Source: Dinoroseobacter sp. (GTDB lineage: Bacteria > Pseudomonadota > Alphaproteobacteria > Rhodobacterales > Rhodobacteraceae). Taken from it: a stretch of DNA of 64,000 nucleotides. Positions 18,947-27,346 of the stretch are shown here, in pieces. The notes beneath the pieces are model-generated. The model was not told the DNA's origin and searched no databases. It saw only the letters and a list, made by a program, of their open reading frames with translations. A program made the translations under genes and the position numbers. Numbering within the stretch: the stretch's first letter is position 1; each line of letters starts with the position of its first letter. The DNA lies in assembly GCA_017643385.1 (NCBI GenBank), contig JAEPNN010000002.1, forward strand, positions 1-64,000, read 5' to 3'.

Positions 18947-19977
18947 TGTCCACCGTTTATCTGAACGCCGCATCCCACGGTTTACCTTCGACCGAAACGC
19001 TTGCCCGTATGCGCGACTTTGCGACGTTGGAGGCACAGATCGGTTCCATGGCCGCTGCAGAACAGACAGCGGACGAAATCATGTCCGTGGATCGCGCCGC
19101 AGCCGATCTGATTGGTGCGAAGGCCAAGGATGTCGCAATTGCCTCGACCACCACGGCTACATGGATTGGGTTGGCGATCCGAGCTGTAAAGCCCGGCCAA
19201 AAGGTCTTGGTGGCGGCGCAGGAATGGGGCGACAATATCCGGGTTCTGGAAGCGCTCGGAGCGCAGGTCATTGCCTTACCGTTGAGCAACGACCTCAGCC
19301 CTTGGCAGGATGCACTTCAGGAAGATGTGGCCGCGATCTGCGTTCCTCTGGTCAGTAGCATTTCGGGGGCTCATCTACCCGTTAAGAAGTTGGGCGCCCT
19401 GCCCCGTCCGGAGGGATGCGCGCTTATCGTCGATGCTGCACAAGCTCTGGGTCAGGTTCCCGTCGATGTTACAGCTCTGGGTGCAGATGCCGTGGTTGGC
19501 ACCTGTCGCAAATGGTTACGCGGGCCAAGGGGCACTAGCCTTCTGTGGCGATCGCCAAAATCAGAGGCGCAATTTCCCATGGCCGCACTGCGCCCGAATG
19601 ATAGCAATCTGATGCTGCGGCTCGGACTGGGTATGGCCCTGAAACAGGTCCTGACGCTGGGCATGGATCAAGTTCAATCGGAGCTCCGGACACGTCGCGA
19701 TACAATTGTGAACGCGGCAAAAGACATAGGAATTCAGCCCTGGGCGTCTCTTCAAACAGGTGCAGTTTGTCTCGCAGTTCCGGGAGCCCTAAAAACCAGC
19801 GTATTCACCGCGCTCAAAACTGCAGGCGTCGTTGCGAAATTTCCAGCGCCTGACCGTGACGAACCGCTTGGTCCGGCGGGTCCGCCAGACCATGTTCCAT
19901 TGAGATTTTCACCGCATCTTTACACAACAGATGCCCAGATCGATATGGCGATGGCGGCCTTGCGCACAGCGCTTTAG
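18946..19977 (+). CDS. Class V aminotransferase / cysteine desulfurase-like PLP enzyme
   Basis: The 343-residue PLP enzyme of fold type I shows the cofactor-binding STTTATWIGLAIRAV, the aspartate block ALIVDAAQALGQVPVD and the Schiff-base lysine in GTCRKWLRGPRGT. It belongs to the aminotransferase class V/CsdA-like group that includes isopenicillin-N-epimerase-like and ergothioneine C-S lyase-like enzymes. The substrate cannot be read from sequence. The ATG at 18946 overlaps the antiporter stop codon, so it is translationally coupled to that gene. It ends 4 bp inside the convergent cobT stop. Confidence 0.82.
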   Translation: MSTVYLNAASHGLPSTETLARMRDFATLEAQIGSMAAAEQTADEIMSVDRAAADLIGAKAKDVAIASTTTATWIGLAIRAVKPGQKVLVAAQEWGDNIRVLEALGAQVIALPLSNDLSPWQDALQEDVAAICVPLVSSISGAHLPVKKLGALPRPEGCALIVDAAQALGQVPVDVTALGADAVVGTCRKWLRGPRGTSLLWRSPKSEAQFPMAALRPNDSNLMLRLGLGMALKQVLTLGMDQVQSELRTRRDTIVNAAKDIGIQPWASLQTGAVCLAVPGALKTSVFTALKTAGVVAKFPAPDRDEPLGPAGPPDHVPLRFSPHLYTTDAQIDMAMAALRTAL

Positions 19978-20990
19978 CCTTCGGACACGCCCGCATCTGC
20001 AAAGCTTGCCATACCGCCGTGGCAGGCAACGGCCCCCCTTAGGATACCCAGCGCCAGGGCGGCACCGGAGCCTTCCCCAAGACGCAGACCCAGATCGAGC
20101 AACGGTGTTTTGCCCATCCTGTCCAGCATAACTTTATGCGCAGCTTCATCCGATTTATGCGCCGCAATCGCATGATCCAGCATCCCGTCACCCAAAGCAT
20201 GAAGAACGGCTGCTGCAGACGAGGCAATAAAGCCATCAATAAGCATCGGAACACCGGCAACACGGGCGTGGGCCATTGCACCAAACATGGCAGCGATCTC
20301 ACGTCCACCCAGACAGCGAAGCGCTGAAATTGGATCCTGTGACGCGGCAGGATGGCGCGCGAGACCTCTTGCGACCACATCCGCCTTGCGCTGCAATCCC
20401 GCATCATCAACGCCCGTACCGCGCCCGACCCAGGCGTCGGGGTCACCACCGTAAAGCGCGCAGGCAATGGCCGCGGCAGAGGTCGTGTTCCCAATTCCCA
20501 TCTCGCCTGTCAGCATCACATCAACAGAGGTGTCGAGCGCATTCCAGCCCGCCGCGATTGCCCCAAGGCAGTCTGCTTCGCTCATGGCTTCGGTCTGAGT
20601 GAAATCACCCGTTGGCGTCTCAAGATCGAGCGCATGCACTTCGAATTTCGCGCCAAACGCATTTGACAGCTGGTTGATGGCCGCACCACCATGTTCGAAA
20701 TTCATCACCATCTGCGCAGTGACTTCTGCCGGGAACGCGGACACGCCCTGTGCAGTGACGCCATGGTTGCCCGCGAAAATGAGCACTTGCACATTGTCGA
20801 GCGTGGGGATTGCCTTTCCCTGCCATCCGCCGAGCCAGATGGCGATCTCTTCCAAACGTCCCAAGGCTCCGGGTGGCTTTGTCAGGGTCTCGTTACGCGC
20901 CTCTGCGGCGGCGATGGCACCGGTATCAGGCGCCGGCGCGCCTTGGAGGGTGGCACGCAAGGCTTCAAAACTGGTCGGGGCGGAAGGCAT
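19974..20990 (-). CDS. cobT: Nicotinate-nucleotide:dimethylbenzimidazole phosphoribosyltransferase
   Basis: CobT activates dimethylbenzimidazole to alpha-ribazole phosphate for the lower ligand of cobalamin. The 338 residues show LTKPPGALGRLEEIA, the IFAGNHGVTAQGVSAFP loop, GEMGIGNTTSAAA and the catalytic-glutamate block GLRLGEGSGAALAL. The ATG at 20990 begins the usual N terminus; the longer frame to 21200 would run through the cobS promoter. It is divergent from cobS, which uses its product. Confidence 0.95.
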   Translation of the reverse strand: MPSAPTSFEALRATLQGAPAPDTGAIAAAEARNETLTKPPGALGRLEEIAIWLGGWQGKAIPTLDNVQVLIFAGNHGVTAQGVSAFPAEVTAQMVMNFEHGGAAINQLSNAFGAKFEVHALDLETPTGDFTQTEAMSEADCLGAIAAGWNALDTSVDVMLTGEMGIGNTTSAAAIACALYGGDPDAWVGRGTGVDDAGLQRKADVVARGLARHPAASQDPISALRCLGGREIAAMFGAMAHARVAGVPMLIDGFIASSAAAVLHALGDGMLDHAIAAHKSDEAAHKVMLDRMGKTPLLDLGLRLGEGSGAALALGILRGAVACHGGMASFADAGVSEG

Positions 20991-21073
20991 TTGGGTTCGC
21001 TTTCGTTGCGTTTCGTTTGCAGGATGTTTACCCGTGGAGCCGCTGACGTCTTGCGACAAAATGGACCGTTTGA

Positions 21074-21844
21074 ATGCCTGTTTCCGACCAATTGATCGAT
21101 ATGCGAGATCCACGCATTGCATTGGGGCTTCTAACCCGCCTGCCATTTGGGGCAGACCTGCGGGTTGCTGCTGATCGTGGCCCACATTCGGCCTGGGCAT
21201 TTCCGTTCGTCGGCCTAATCATAGGGGCGCTTTCGGCAGGGATCGGGGCGCTCGCGTTCCTCGTTGGTTTGGGTGCGGGCCCCGTAGCGGTACTTGTCGT
21301 ATTGACGCAAGTGATGATGACAGGCGCGATGCATGAAGACGGGCTTGCCGACAGCGCCGATGGTCTTTGGGGCGGGTGGAATCCTGCGCGCCGCTTGGAA
21401 ATCATGAAGGATAGCAGCATCGGGGCCTATGGTGTCATTGCGCTGCTGTTGGTCCAGACACTGCGCATCATGGCATTGTCGGCACTGGCAACGAGCGGAT
21501 TTTGGAGCTTGATGGCAGGGATTGTCGCGGCTGCTTGTATCAGTCGCACATCTATGGTCGGCGTCATGACGCTGCTCGCGCCTGCACGTCGGGACGGTTT
21601 GTCGGCGAGCGTCGGCCAACCCTCACCGCTTACTCTGGTCCTGGCCATCGTGATTGCAGGGCTTACAGCCGTGGGACTGATCGGGCTTTATACCATCCCC
21701 GCAACCATCGCGGCTGTTGTGTGTGCCTTCGTTGCAATGTCTCTGGCAAAAGCCCGGATCGGTGGGCAGACCGGTGACATTCTGGGCGGCACGCAACAGA
21801 TCACCGAGATCTCGGTCCTACTGATTCTGACAATCAGACCTTGA
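21074..21844 (+). CDS. cobS: Adenosylcobinamide-GDP ribazoletransferase (cobalamin synthase)
   Basis: CobS is an integral inner-membrane enzyme that joins adenosylcobinamide-GDP with alpha-ribazole to complete cobalamin. About six to seven hydrophobic helices fill the 256 residues, and the conserved cytoplasmic metal-binding block MMTGAMHEDGLADSADGLWG is intact near residue 80, followed by RRLEIMKDSSIGAYGV. It pairs functionally with the divergent cobT. The 83-bp shared promoter region is too short to hold a full cobalamin riboswitch, and I see none. Confidence 0.93.
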   Translation: MPVSDQLIDMRDPRIALGLLTRLPFGADLRVAADRGPHSAWAFPFVGLIIGALSAGIGALAFLVGLGAGPVAVLVVLTQVMMTGAMHEDGLADSADGLWGGWNPARRLEIMKDSSIGAYGVIALLLVQTLRIMALSALATSGFWSLMAGIVAAACISRTSMVGVMTLLAPARRDGLSASVGQPSPLTLVLAIVIAGLTAVGLIGLYTIPATIAAVVCAFVAMSLAKARIGGQTGDILGGTQQITEISVLLILTIRP

Positions 21845-21883
21845 TGGTTCAAGCGTTGCGAAAGCTCAAAGGACCCTGGCTCA

Positions 21884-21913
21884 AAAAAAGAGGCCGCCCG
21901 TTTGGGGCGGCCC
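21884..21913 (-). terminator. carD terminator
   Basis: GGCCGCCC (21892-21899) pairs with GGGCGGCC (21905-21912) around a short loop. Seven As lie on the low-coordinate side, giving a T-run only on the minus strand, so it ends the carD transcript and not cobS. Confidence 0.8.
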
Positions 21914-21943
21914 AGACACACGAGGTCGTCTCTTCTTTTTTTC

Positions 21944-22459
21944 TCAGGCGGCAGCCTGACGGCTGACAAGCACATCATCGATGTGTTTTTGCGCGCCACT
22001 TTCATCGAGGCCATTCACGGCCGCGATTTCTCGGGTCAGACGTTCCAACGCCGCTTCGTAAAGCTGACGTTCGGAATAACTCTGCTCACGTTGGTCGTCA
22101 GCGCGGTGCAGGTCGCGCACCACTTCCGCTATCGAGATCAGATCGCCCGAATTGATCTTCTGTTCATATTCCTGCGCACGACGTGACCACATGGCCCGCT
22201 TTACACGCGCTTTGCCCTTAAGTGTATCCATCGCCTTCGAGACAATCGCCGGGCTTGACAAACCACGCATGCCAACTTCGGTGGCTTTGTGTGTTGGGAC
22301 GCGCAGGGTCATCTTGTCCTTCTCAAAGGCAATGACAAACAGCTCCAAGTGCATGCCAGCGACTTCCTGTTCCTCGACAGAGACGACCTTACCAACGCCA
22401 TGCGCGGGATAAACGACGAACTCATTGGGACGAAAATCGAGTGACTTGGACTTGCTCAT
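21944..22459 (-). CDS. carD: CarD/CdnL-family RNA polymerase-binding transcription factor
   Basis: CarD-type factors bind the RNA polymerase beta subunit and stabilise the open promoter complex, especially at rRNA promoters. The N-terminal polymerase-interacting Tudor-like domain is seen as FVVYPAHGVGKVVSVEEQEV. The helical DNA-contacting C-terminal half contains MWSRRAQEYEQKINSGDLI and EVVRDLHR. The 171-residue length matches alphaproteobacterial CarD. It stands alone with a 330-bp upstream region and its own terminator. Confidence 0.93.
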   Translation of the reverse strand: MSKSKSLDFRPNEFVVYPAHGVGKVVSVEEQEVAGMHLELFVIAFEKDKMTLRVPTHKATEVGMRGLSSPAIVSKAMDTLKGKARVKRAMWSRRAQEYEQKINSGDLISIAEVVRDLHRADDQREQSYSERQLYEAALERLTREIAAVNGLDESGAQKHIDDVLVSRQAAA

Positions 22460-22791
22460 TCATAAAACTCCTATTCAGGGAGATTTGCGCAGTTCATGAG
22501 GTTAAAGATCCGACTCGGTCCCAAAGGCACCGGCAAATAGATCATTATGTCTCGTAAGGTGTTTCCCGGGCGCGCTTTTTACAGCCCCCAGAGCGCGCGT
22601 CTCCGACTTCTACAAAACAACCATATCAAAAAAACCGCATAAGTGAAAGTATCTAGATCAACAAAACAATCTAAGCTGCTGTTCTTAATATATTTACTGC
22701 CAAAACAACGCCCGATCATCACATAGAATGCTTTGTATCGGTGGTTTAATGCACCGAATCGGATGGCGGCAAGACTGCTGCAATGCAGCGA
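22460..22791. other. AT-rich intergenic region upstream of carD
   Basis: These 332 bases between carD and fdxA (both minus) include an AT-rich core at about 22615-22740. It should hold the carD promoter, and the part next to 22791 the 3' end of the fdxA transcript. I see no reading frame, hairpin terminator or repeat that I can support. Confidence 0.5.
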
Positions 22792-23130
22792 TTATCCACC
22801 TTCACCTGGTGCTTCGGAAAAGTATTTCTCCAGTTTACCCGTTTCCCCGTCACGTGTTTCCGCTTCGGGCAACTGATCTTTTTTCGTTATGATCACGGGC
22901 CATTGCTCGGAATATTTCCGGTTGAACTCCACCCATTTTTCCATATCGGGCTCGGTATCAGGTCGGATGGCATCGGCTGGGCATTCTGGTTCGCACACGC
23001 CGCAATCGATACACTCGTCTGGGTGGATCACCAGCATGTTCTCACCCTCGTAGAAACAGTCCACAGGGCACACTTCGACGCAGTCGGTGTATTTGCAGGC
23101 AATACAGTTGTCGATGACGACATATGTCAT
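22792..23130 (-). CDS. fdxA: 7Fe ferredoxin (FdxA type)
   Basis: The 112-residue electron carrier has two cluster motifs near the N terminus: [19 protein letters not shown], which supplies ligands for the [3Fe-4S] cluster, and [17 protein letters not shown] for the [4Fe-4S] cluster. The long helical C-terminal extension ([19 protein letters not shown]) is typical of alphaproteobacterial FdxA. It acts in the cytoplasm; its redox partners are not indicated by context. Confidence 0.95.
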   Translation of the reverse strand: MTYVVIDNCIACKYTDCVEVCPVDCFYEGENMLVIHPDECIDCGVCEPECPADAIRPDTEPDMEKWVEFNRKYSEQWPVIITKKDQLPEAETRDGETGKLEKYFSEAPGEGG

Positions 23131-23200
23131 AGAGGAAGCTCGCTGTCAGTCGGTCGTTTTGCTGTGCCTACGCCACTCGCGCCCGTCACGCAAGACGACC

Positions 23201-23569
23201 TTAGCTCTCGTTGCGATCCCGTAATCCATCAAGGATGCGTCGATCCTTTTTTGTCGGTCTGGCGCCGACGCGGGGCGGCGGCGGACCTTCGGGGGGCGGG
23301 CTAAGATCTTCGTAAAGGGCCTGCGCTTCGGGCGCTGGCCCACGCCGCTTTGCGACATCTTTCAGCTGCACCACGCGCACCTGCCGCCCTTGAACAAATG
23401 TCAGCGTATCCCCGGCTTTCACCGCGGTCGAAGATTTAGTCACGCGCGCGCCATTCACGCGCACGCCACCCCCTGTCACAAGTTTGGCCGACAGACTGCG
23501 CGTCTTGAAGAACCGCGCCATCCAAAGCCACTTGTCGAGGCGTTGGGCAGGTCCGGCCTGATCGCTCAG
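23201..23569 (-). CDS. S4-domain RNA-binding protein (HslR/Hsp15 type), probable CTG start
   Basis: The 122-residue product carries an N-terminal S4 RNA-binding domain (QRLDKWLWMARFFKTRSLSA, GGVRVNGARVTKS, VKAGDTLTF) and a basic, proline-rich tail. Hsp15 relatives recycle stalled 50S subunits. The first ATG (23521) would delete the essential LDKWLW helix. Reading upstream, no ATG, GTG or TTG occurs before a stop. The CTG at 23569 has AAGGA 6 nt upstream and overlaps the helicase stop (CTGA). I therefore infer a CTG start coupled to the helicase. Confidence 0.75.
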   Translation of the reverse strand: MSDQAGPAQRLDKWLWMARFFKTRSLSAKLVTGGGVRVNGARVTKSSTAVKAGDTLTFVQGRQVRVVQLKDVAKRRGPAPEAQALYEDLSPPPEGPPPPRVGARPTKKDRRILDGLRDRNES

Positions 23570-26394
23570 GTTTTGTCCTTCAGGCCCATCAGAGCCTGCG
23601 CGAAGGGGTTATCCGGATCGATCTGCTTTTCGCGCTTGGGCGGCCGGGATTCGAACTTACGAGGTCCGTCATTTCCCTTTCCACCTTTGCCGCGCTGGCC
23701 ATGCTTGCCACCTTTGCCCTTGGGTCCGCCCTTGCGGTTGCCTCCTTCAGCACGTTTGCCATCGCTGTGCTGCGGGCGACGTCCGGTGTTGCGCGGCTTT
23801 GGGGCCCAGCGGAAGGTGTAGAAAACCTCCATCTCGGGCTCATCCGCTTCCGTGATTTCAGCTGCGGCTTCGTTTTCCTCACCGGCCTCTGCTTTGACCT
23901 TCGCCAATTCCTGCTCGGTAGCTGCGGCGGCCTCGGCAGCGATATCCTCGGCCGAAAGCTCCTTCGGGGGCGCGGTCACCTTCACCTTCTCGCGGCTGCC
24001 CGCTTCAGCGGCGTATCCAAGCCCCTGCATCAGATCGGCAAACTGTTCGAGCGTCATGCCGGTGATCGACAACATGTCTGCAGTTGCCTCAAATCCACCA
24101 CGCGTGTCGGCGTTGCGCAACATGTCTGCCAGACGCTCCAGCATATCGATACGGATCGCGCGTGACCCTGCTGCGCGGTACCCTGATTGAGTGTAATTGG
24201 CAGGATCAATCCCTTCCACCACAGGAATGGTCACAAGACCGGGCGGGGGCGATTCCGGGAAGACCTCAAATCCCTGATCGAGCGACCAGAGCACCAAACG
24301 CAAGCGCGTCGGTGCAGGCTTCAATAGCACTGGCAGGAAAATGGTGAACTGGCCAAACCGCACACCATGCTTGCGCAGGACTGAACGCGCATCCTGATCA
24401 AGCGCCTTTACGTCCTGCGCAACCTTCTCACGCAGGATGATGCCCAGCGCCTCGACCAATTGGAACGCAAAACCACGCGGTAAACCTGTCAGGGTCTCGT
24501 CGCGGCTCATTGCAAGCAGAGGTTCAAACAAGGCCGCGATCTTACGGTCGATGAAATGTTGCAGACGGCGCTGTACTTTCTGCGCGACATCGGCACCAGC
24601 TTCGTCATCGACGAAGGCCTCGACCTGCGGCTTCATCGGATCGGCGCCTTTGACAAGCTTGCCGACCGCAAGCTCGCCCCACATTAGGCCACCCTGTTCC
24701 GTGAAATCTATCTCGGTGTCCGGAGCGTTGTAGAAACGATCTGCGCGCAGATGGAACTCGGGCGCAAGCGCAGCCACAGACGCAGCACGCAGCGCCTTTT
24801 CTTCCTCTGGTGTCGTAGATTTCTCGGGCCGGAACCGGAACCCTTCGAGCTTTCCAATCAGCTCGCCCTCGACAATCACTTCACCAGTTTCATTCACCTC
24901 AGCCACAAGGCTCTCCTTCTGCTTCAACCGGCGCATAAGTACACTCGTGCGCCGATCGACAAATTTTTCGGTCAAACGCGCATGAAGCGCGTCAGACAGG
25001 CGGTCTTCTACAGCGCGCGTTTCCCCGCGCCAATGGCCTTCGTCTTCGATCCAGCCGTTACGCTGCGCGACATAGGTCCACGTGCGGATATAGGCTAAAC
25101 GTTTCGACAATGTGTCGATATTACCATCGGTTCGATCAATTCGACCAACTTGTGTGGCAAACCAGCCCTGCGGGACCCGGCCATCATCATGCAAAAAGCC
25201 GTAAATCCGTCCCAGAAGCTCTGCATGCTCACCTTGAGATATCCCTCGGAAATCCGGAATTCGGCAAACATCCCAAAGCAGTTGAACATCCTTAGGCGTC
25301 GAAAGCCGGGCCGCGACCTCGGCTTCCTCCGAAACGGTTCTGAACGCCACCTGATCGTCGGCCTCACGCGCCCGGGTGAGCCATTCGCTACGATTGTCTT
25401 CCGGATCCGGAGGCGCTTCCAATGATGCGATCAGATGCTTGGCAGATCCGAAACGCAGTTTGTCGTTGCGCCATTGCAAGCGTTTGATCGGCGTGAAGCG
25501 ACTGTCCTGAATGGCCTCCACATATTCATCCGGTAAAGGCGCAGCCTCTCCGGTTACCCCGAACGTGCCCGGCGTGGTATAGCGTCCTGCTCGCCCGGCG
25601 ATCTGGGCCATCTCATTGGGTGCAAGGGCGCGGATACGCCGTCCGTCAAATTTGGAGGTGGCCGAAAACGCCACATGGGTCACGTCGAGGTTCAACCCCA
25701 TGCCGATCGCATCCGTCGCAACCAGAAAATCCACGTCCCCGTTCTGGTAAAGATCCACCTGCGCGTTGCGCGTGCGCGGACTAAGCGCGCCCATCACCAC
25801 CGCACAGCCCCCGCGTTGTCTGCGGATCAGTTCGGCCATGGCATAGACCTGATCAACCGAGAAGCCGACGATGGCGCTGCGTGGCTTCATCCGGCTGATC
25901 TTTTTCGACCCGGTATATGTCAGATCAGAAAAGCGTTCGCGTTTCAAAAACTGCGCCTTCGGGACCAGAGCAGCGATGGCGCTGCGCATGGTATCTGCAC
26001 CCATGAAAAGCGTCTCATGATGTCCGCGGGCATTCAGAAGCCTGTCGGTAAAGACGTGACCACGGTCTGGATCTGCACATAGCTGAATTTCATCGATCGC
26101 AACGAAATCCGCACCAATTTCGGTCGGCATCGCCTCAACAGTGGCGACCCAGTACTGGACACGATCCGGGACGATGCGTTCTTCGCCTGTGACCAGCGCC
26201 ACAACCGAAGGTCCCCGCAAGGCAACGATCTTGTCGTAAACCTCCCGTGCAAGAAGGCGAAGCGGCAAACCAATCACGCCTGTGCGATGTGCCAGCATGC
26301 GTTCTAAAGCATAATGAGTTTTGCCTGTATTCGTCGGCCCCAAGACCGCAACGATCCTGCCAGGCGATACGCCTGCGCCAAGAGTGCCAGCCAT
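23566..26394 (-). CDS. Suv3-like ATP-dependent RNA helicase
   Basis: The 942-residue protein matches the bacterial relatives of mitochondrial Suv3, a DExH/Ski2-like helicase of RNA decay. Motif I is AVLGPTNTGKTHYALE (residues ~16-31), motif II is AIDEIQL (DEIQ box) and motif VI is QIAGRAGRYTTPG. A C-terminal region of about 400 residues contains a Suv3-type accessory domain and ends in a lysine/glycine-rich basic tail (GNRKGGPKGKGGKHGQRGKG) likely to touch RNA. It is coupled to the S4-domain gene, which suggests a shared RNA or ribosome role. Confidence 0.88.
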   Translation of the reverse strand: MAGTLGAGVSPGRIVAVLGPTNTGKTHYALERMLAHRTGVIGLPLRLLAREVYDKIVALRGPSVVALVTGEERIVPDRVQYWVATVEAMPTEIGADFVAIDEIQLCADPDRGHVFTDRLLNARGHHETLFMGADTMRSAIAALVPKAQFLKRERFSDLTYTGSKKISRMKPRSAIVGFSVDQVYAMAELIRRQRGGCAVVMGALSPRTRNAQVDLYQNGDVDFLVATDAIGMGLNLDVTHVAFSATSKFDGRRIRALAPNEMAQIAGRAGRYTTPGTFGVTGEAAPLPDEYVEAIQDSRFTPIKRLQWRNDKLRFGSAKHLIASLEAPPDPEDNRSEWLTRAREADDQVAFRTVSEEAEVAARLSTPKDVQLLWDVCRIPDFRGISQGEHAELLGRIYGFLHDDGRVPQGWFATQVGRIDRTDGNIDTLSKRLAYIRTWTYVAQRNGWIEDEGHWRGETRAVEDRLSDALHARLTEKFVDRRTSVLMRRLKQKESLVAEVNETGEVIVEGELIGKLEGFRFRPEKSTTPEEEKALRAASVAALAPEFHLRADRFYNAPDTEIDFTEQGGLMWGELAVGKLVKGADPMKPQVEAFVDDEAGADVAQKVQRRLQHFIDRKIAALFEPLLAMSRDETLTGLPRGFAFQLVEALGIILREKVAQDVKALDQDARSVLRKHGVRFGQFTIFLPVLLKPAPTRLRLVLWSLDQGFEVFPESPPPGLVTIPVVEGIDPANYTQSGYRAAGSRAIRIDMLERLADMLRNADTRGGFEATADMLSITGMTLEQFADLMQGLGYAAEAGSREKVKVTAPPKELSAEDIAAEAAAATEQELAKVKAEAGEENEAAAEITEADEPEMEVFYTFRWAPKPRNTGRRPQHSDGKRAEGGNRKGGPKGKGGKHGQRGKGGKGNDGPRKFESRPPKREKQIDPDNPFAQALMGLKDKT

Positions 26395-26423
26395 GTCTGT
26401 TTGCCCCTAGAATGGCGCCGGGA

Positions 26424-26987
26424 TCAGATGTCCAATTCGCCCGACGTATTTTCCAACCGCTCAAGCAAGTCTTTTAGATCGGGGTCATGGGGATGTATAG
26501 CCGCTGCCATCTTAAAAGCGCGCATGGCGAGGTCTTCTTGTCCCAATTCGCGCATAATCAACCCCAAACCTTGGAGCGCGTTGAAATGGCGTGGCTCAAG
26601 GGCAAGCACACGCTGAACATCCGCAAGCGCAAGGCCAAGCTGATCATTGGCAAAGAACGCTGTGGCGCGCGTGTTCCACCCCTCAGCGAAATCAGGTGCG
26701 TGATCGGTTAACGCTGTCAGATGTTCAATCGCCGCTTCGAAATTCTGTGCCTCCATCGCGTCGCGTCCACGCTTGAGCAACAGATCCATCGCGGGCGAGC
26801 CGCTTTGCGACCAAATCCGGAAAATCTGGTTTTCAATGGACTGCCATTCCGCCAAACCCGGTGTTGCCAACCGTTCAAGTAACGCATCCACGTCCGGTTC
26901 AGACGTCTGTGCGGTAGAAGGCGCGAATGGCGCCAATAAGAAAAGTGCCGTGACGGCACAAGCGAGAGAGACTTTTACAATGCGCAT
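26424..26987 (-). CDS. Periplasmic TPR-repeat protein
   Basis: A Sec signal peptide (VSLACAVTALFLLAPFAPSTA) leads a 187-residue helical protein with about three tetratricopeptide repeats. The best are FEAAIEHLTALTDHAPDFAE, LGLALADVQRVLALEPRHFN and EDLAMRAFKMAAAIHPHDPD. It is likely a periplasmic protein-interaction scaffold, partner unknown. It lies 29 bp upstream of the helicase on the same strand and diverges from the SCP2 gene. Confidence 0.85.
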   Translation of the reverse strand: MRIVKVSLACAVTALFLLAPFAPSTAQTSEPDVDALLERLATPGLAEWQSIENQIFRIWSQSGSPAMDLLLKRGRDAMEAQNFEAAIEHLTALTDHAPDFAEGWNTRATAFFANDQLGLALADVQRVLALEPRHFNALQGLGLIMRELGQEDLAMRAFKMAAAIHPHDPDLKDLLERLENTSGELDI

Positions 26988-27058
26988 CGTAGGCTAAATG
27001 TAACGCAACAGCGGGCGATGACGAGTCTCCGCTTGATCACAAACGTAGGAGAAATGGG

Positions 27059-27343
27059 ATGAGTGATATTGTAAGCAAGGCCGTCGAAATTCTGGCCGAA
27101 AAAATTGGTAATTTTGACGGGTCGGTGAAGTTCGTCATCGAAGACGAAGGTGCAATCATGCTTGACGGCGACGGCATCCGTGCGGGCGACGAAGACGCGG
27201 AATGCACGCTGACCGCCTCTTCTGATACGTTCGAGGGCATCCTGTCTGGTGATGTAAACCCAACCACTGCCTTTATGACAGGAAAACTGAAGCTGGATGG
27301 TGACATGGGGCAAGCCATGCGTCTGGGCGGCGCTCTGTCCTGA
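27059..27343 (+). CDS. SCP2 sterol-binding domain protein
   Basis: A single short SCP2-type lipid-carrier domain makes up the 94 residues: GSVKFVIEDEGAIMLDGDGI, CTLTASSDTFEGILSGDVNP and TAFMTGKLKLDGDMGQAM. These small bacterial proteins are thought to bind fatty acyl or lipid ligands in a hydrophobic tunnel. GGAGAAATGGG precedes the ATG. The lysophospholipase-like gene follows 3 bp after the stop, suggesting a lipid-handling operon. Confidence 0.92.
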   Translation: MSDIVSKAVEILAEKIGNFDGSVKFVIEDEGAIMLDGDGIRAGDEDAECTLTASSDTFEGILSGDVNPTTAFMTGKLKLDGDMGQAMRLGGALS

Positions 27344-27346
27344 TAA

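Noticed and set aside
20991-21073. Cobalamin riboswitch between cobT and cobS
   Set aside because: The 83-bp divergent region is too short for the ~200-nt aptamer and contains no recognisable B12 box.
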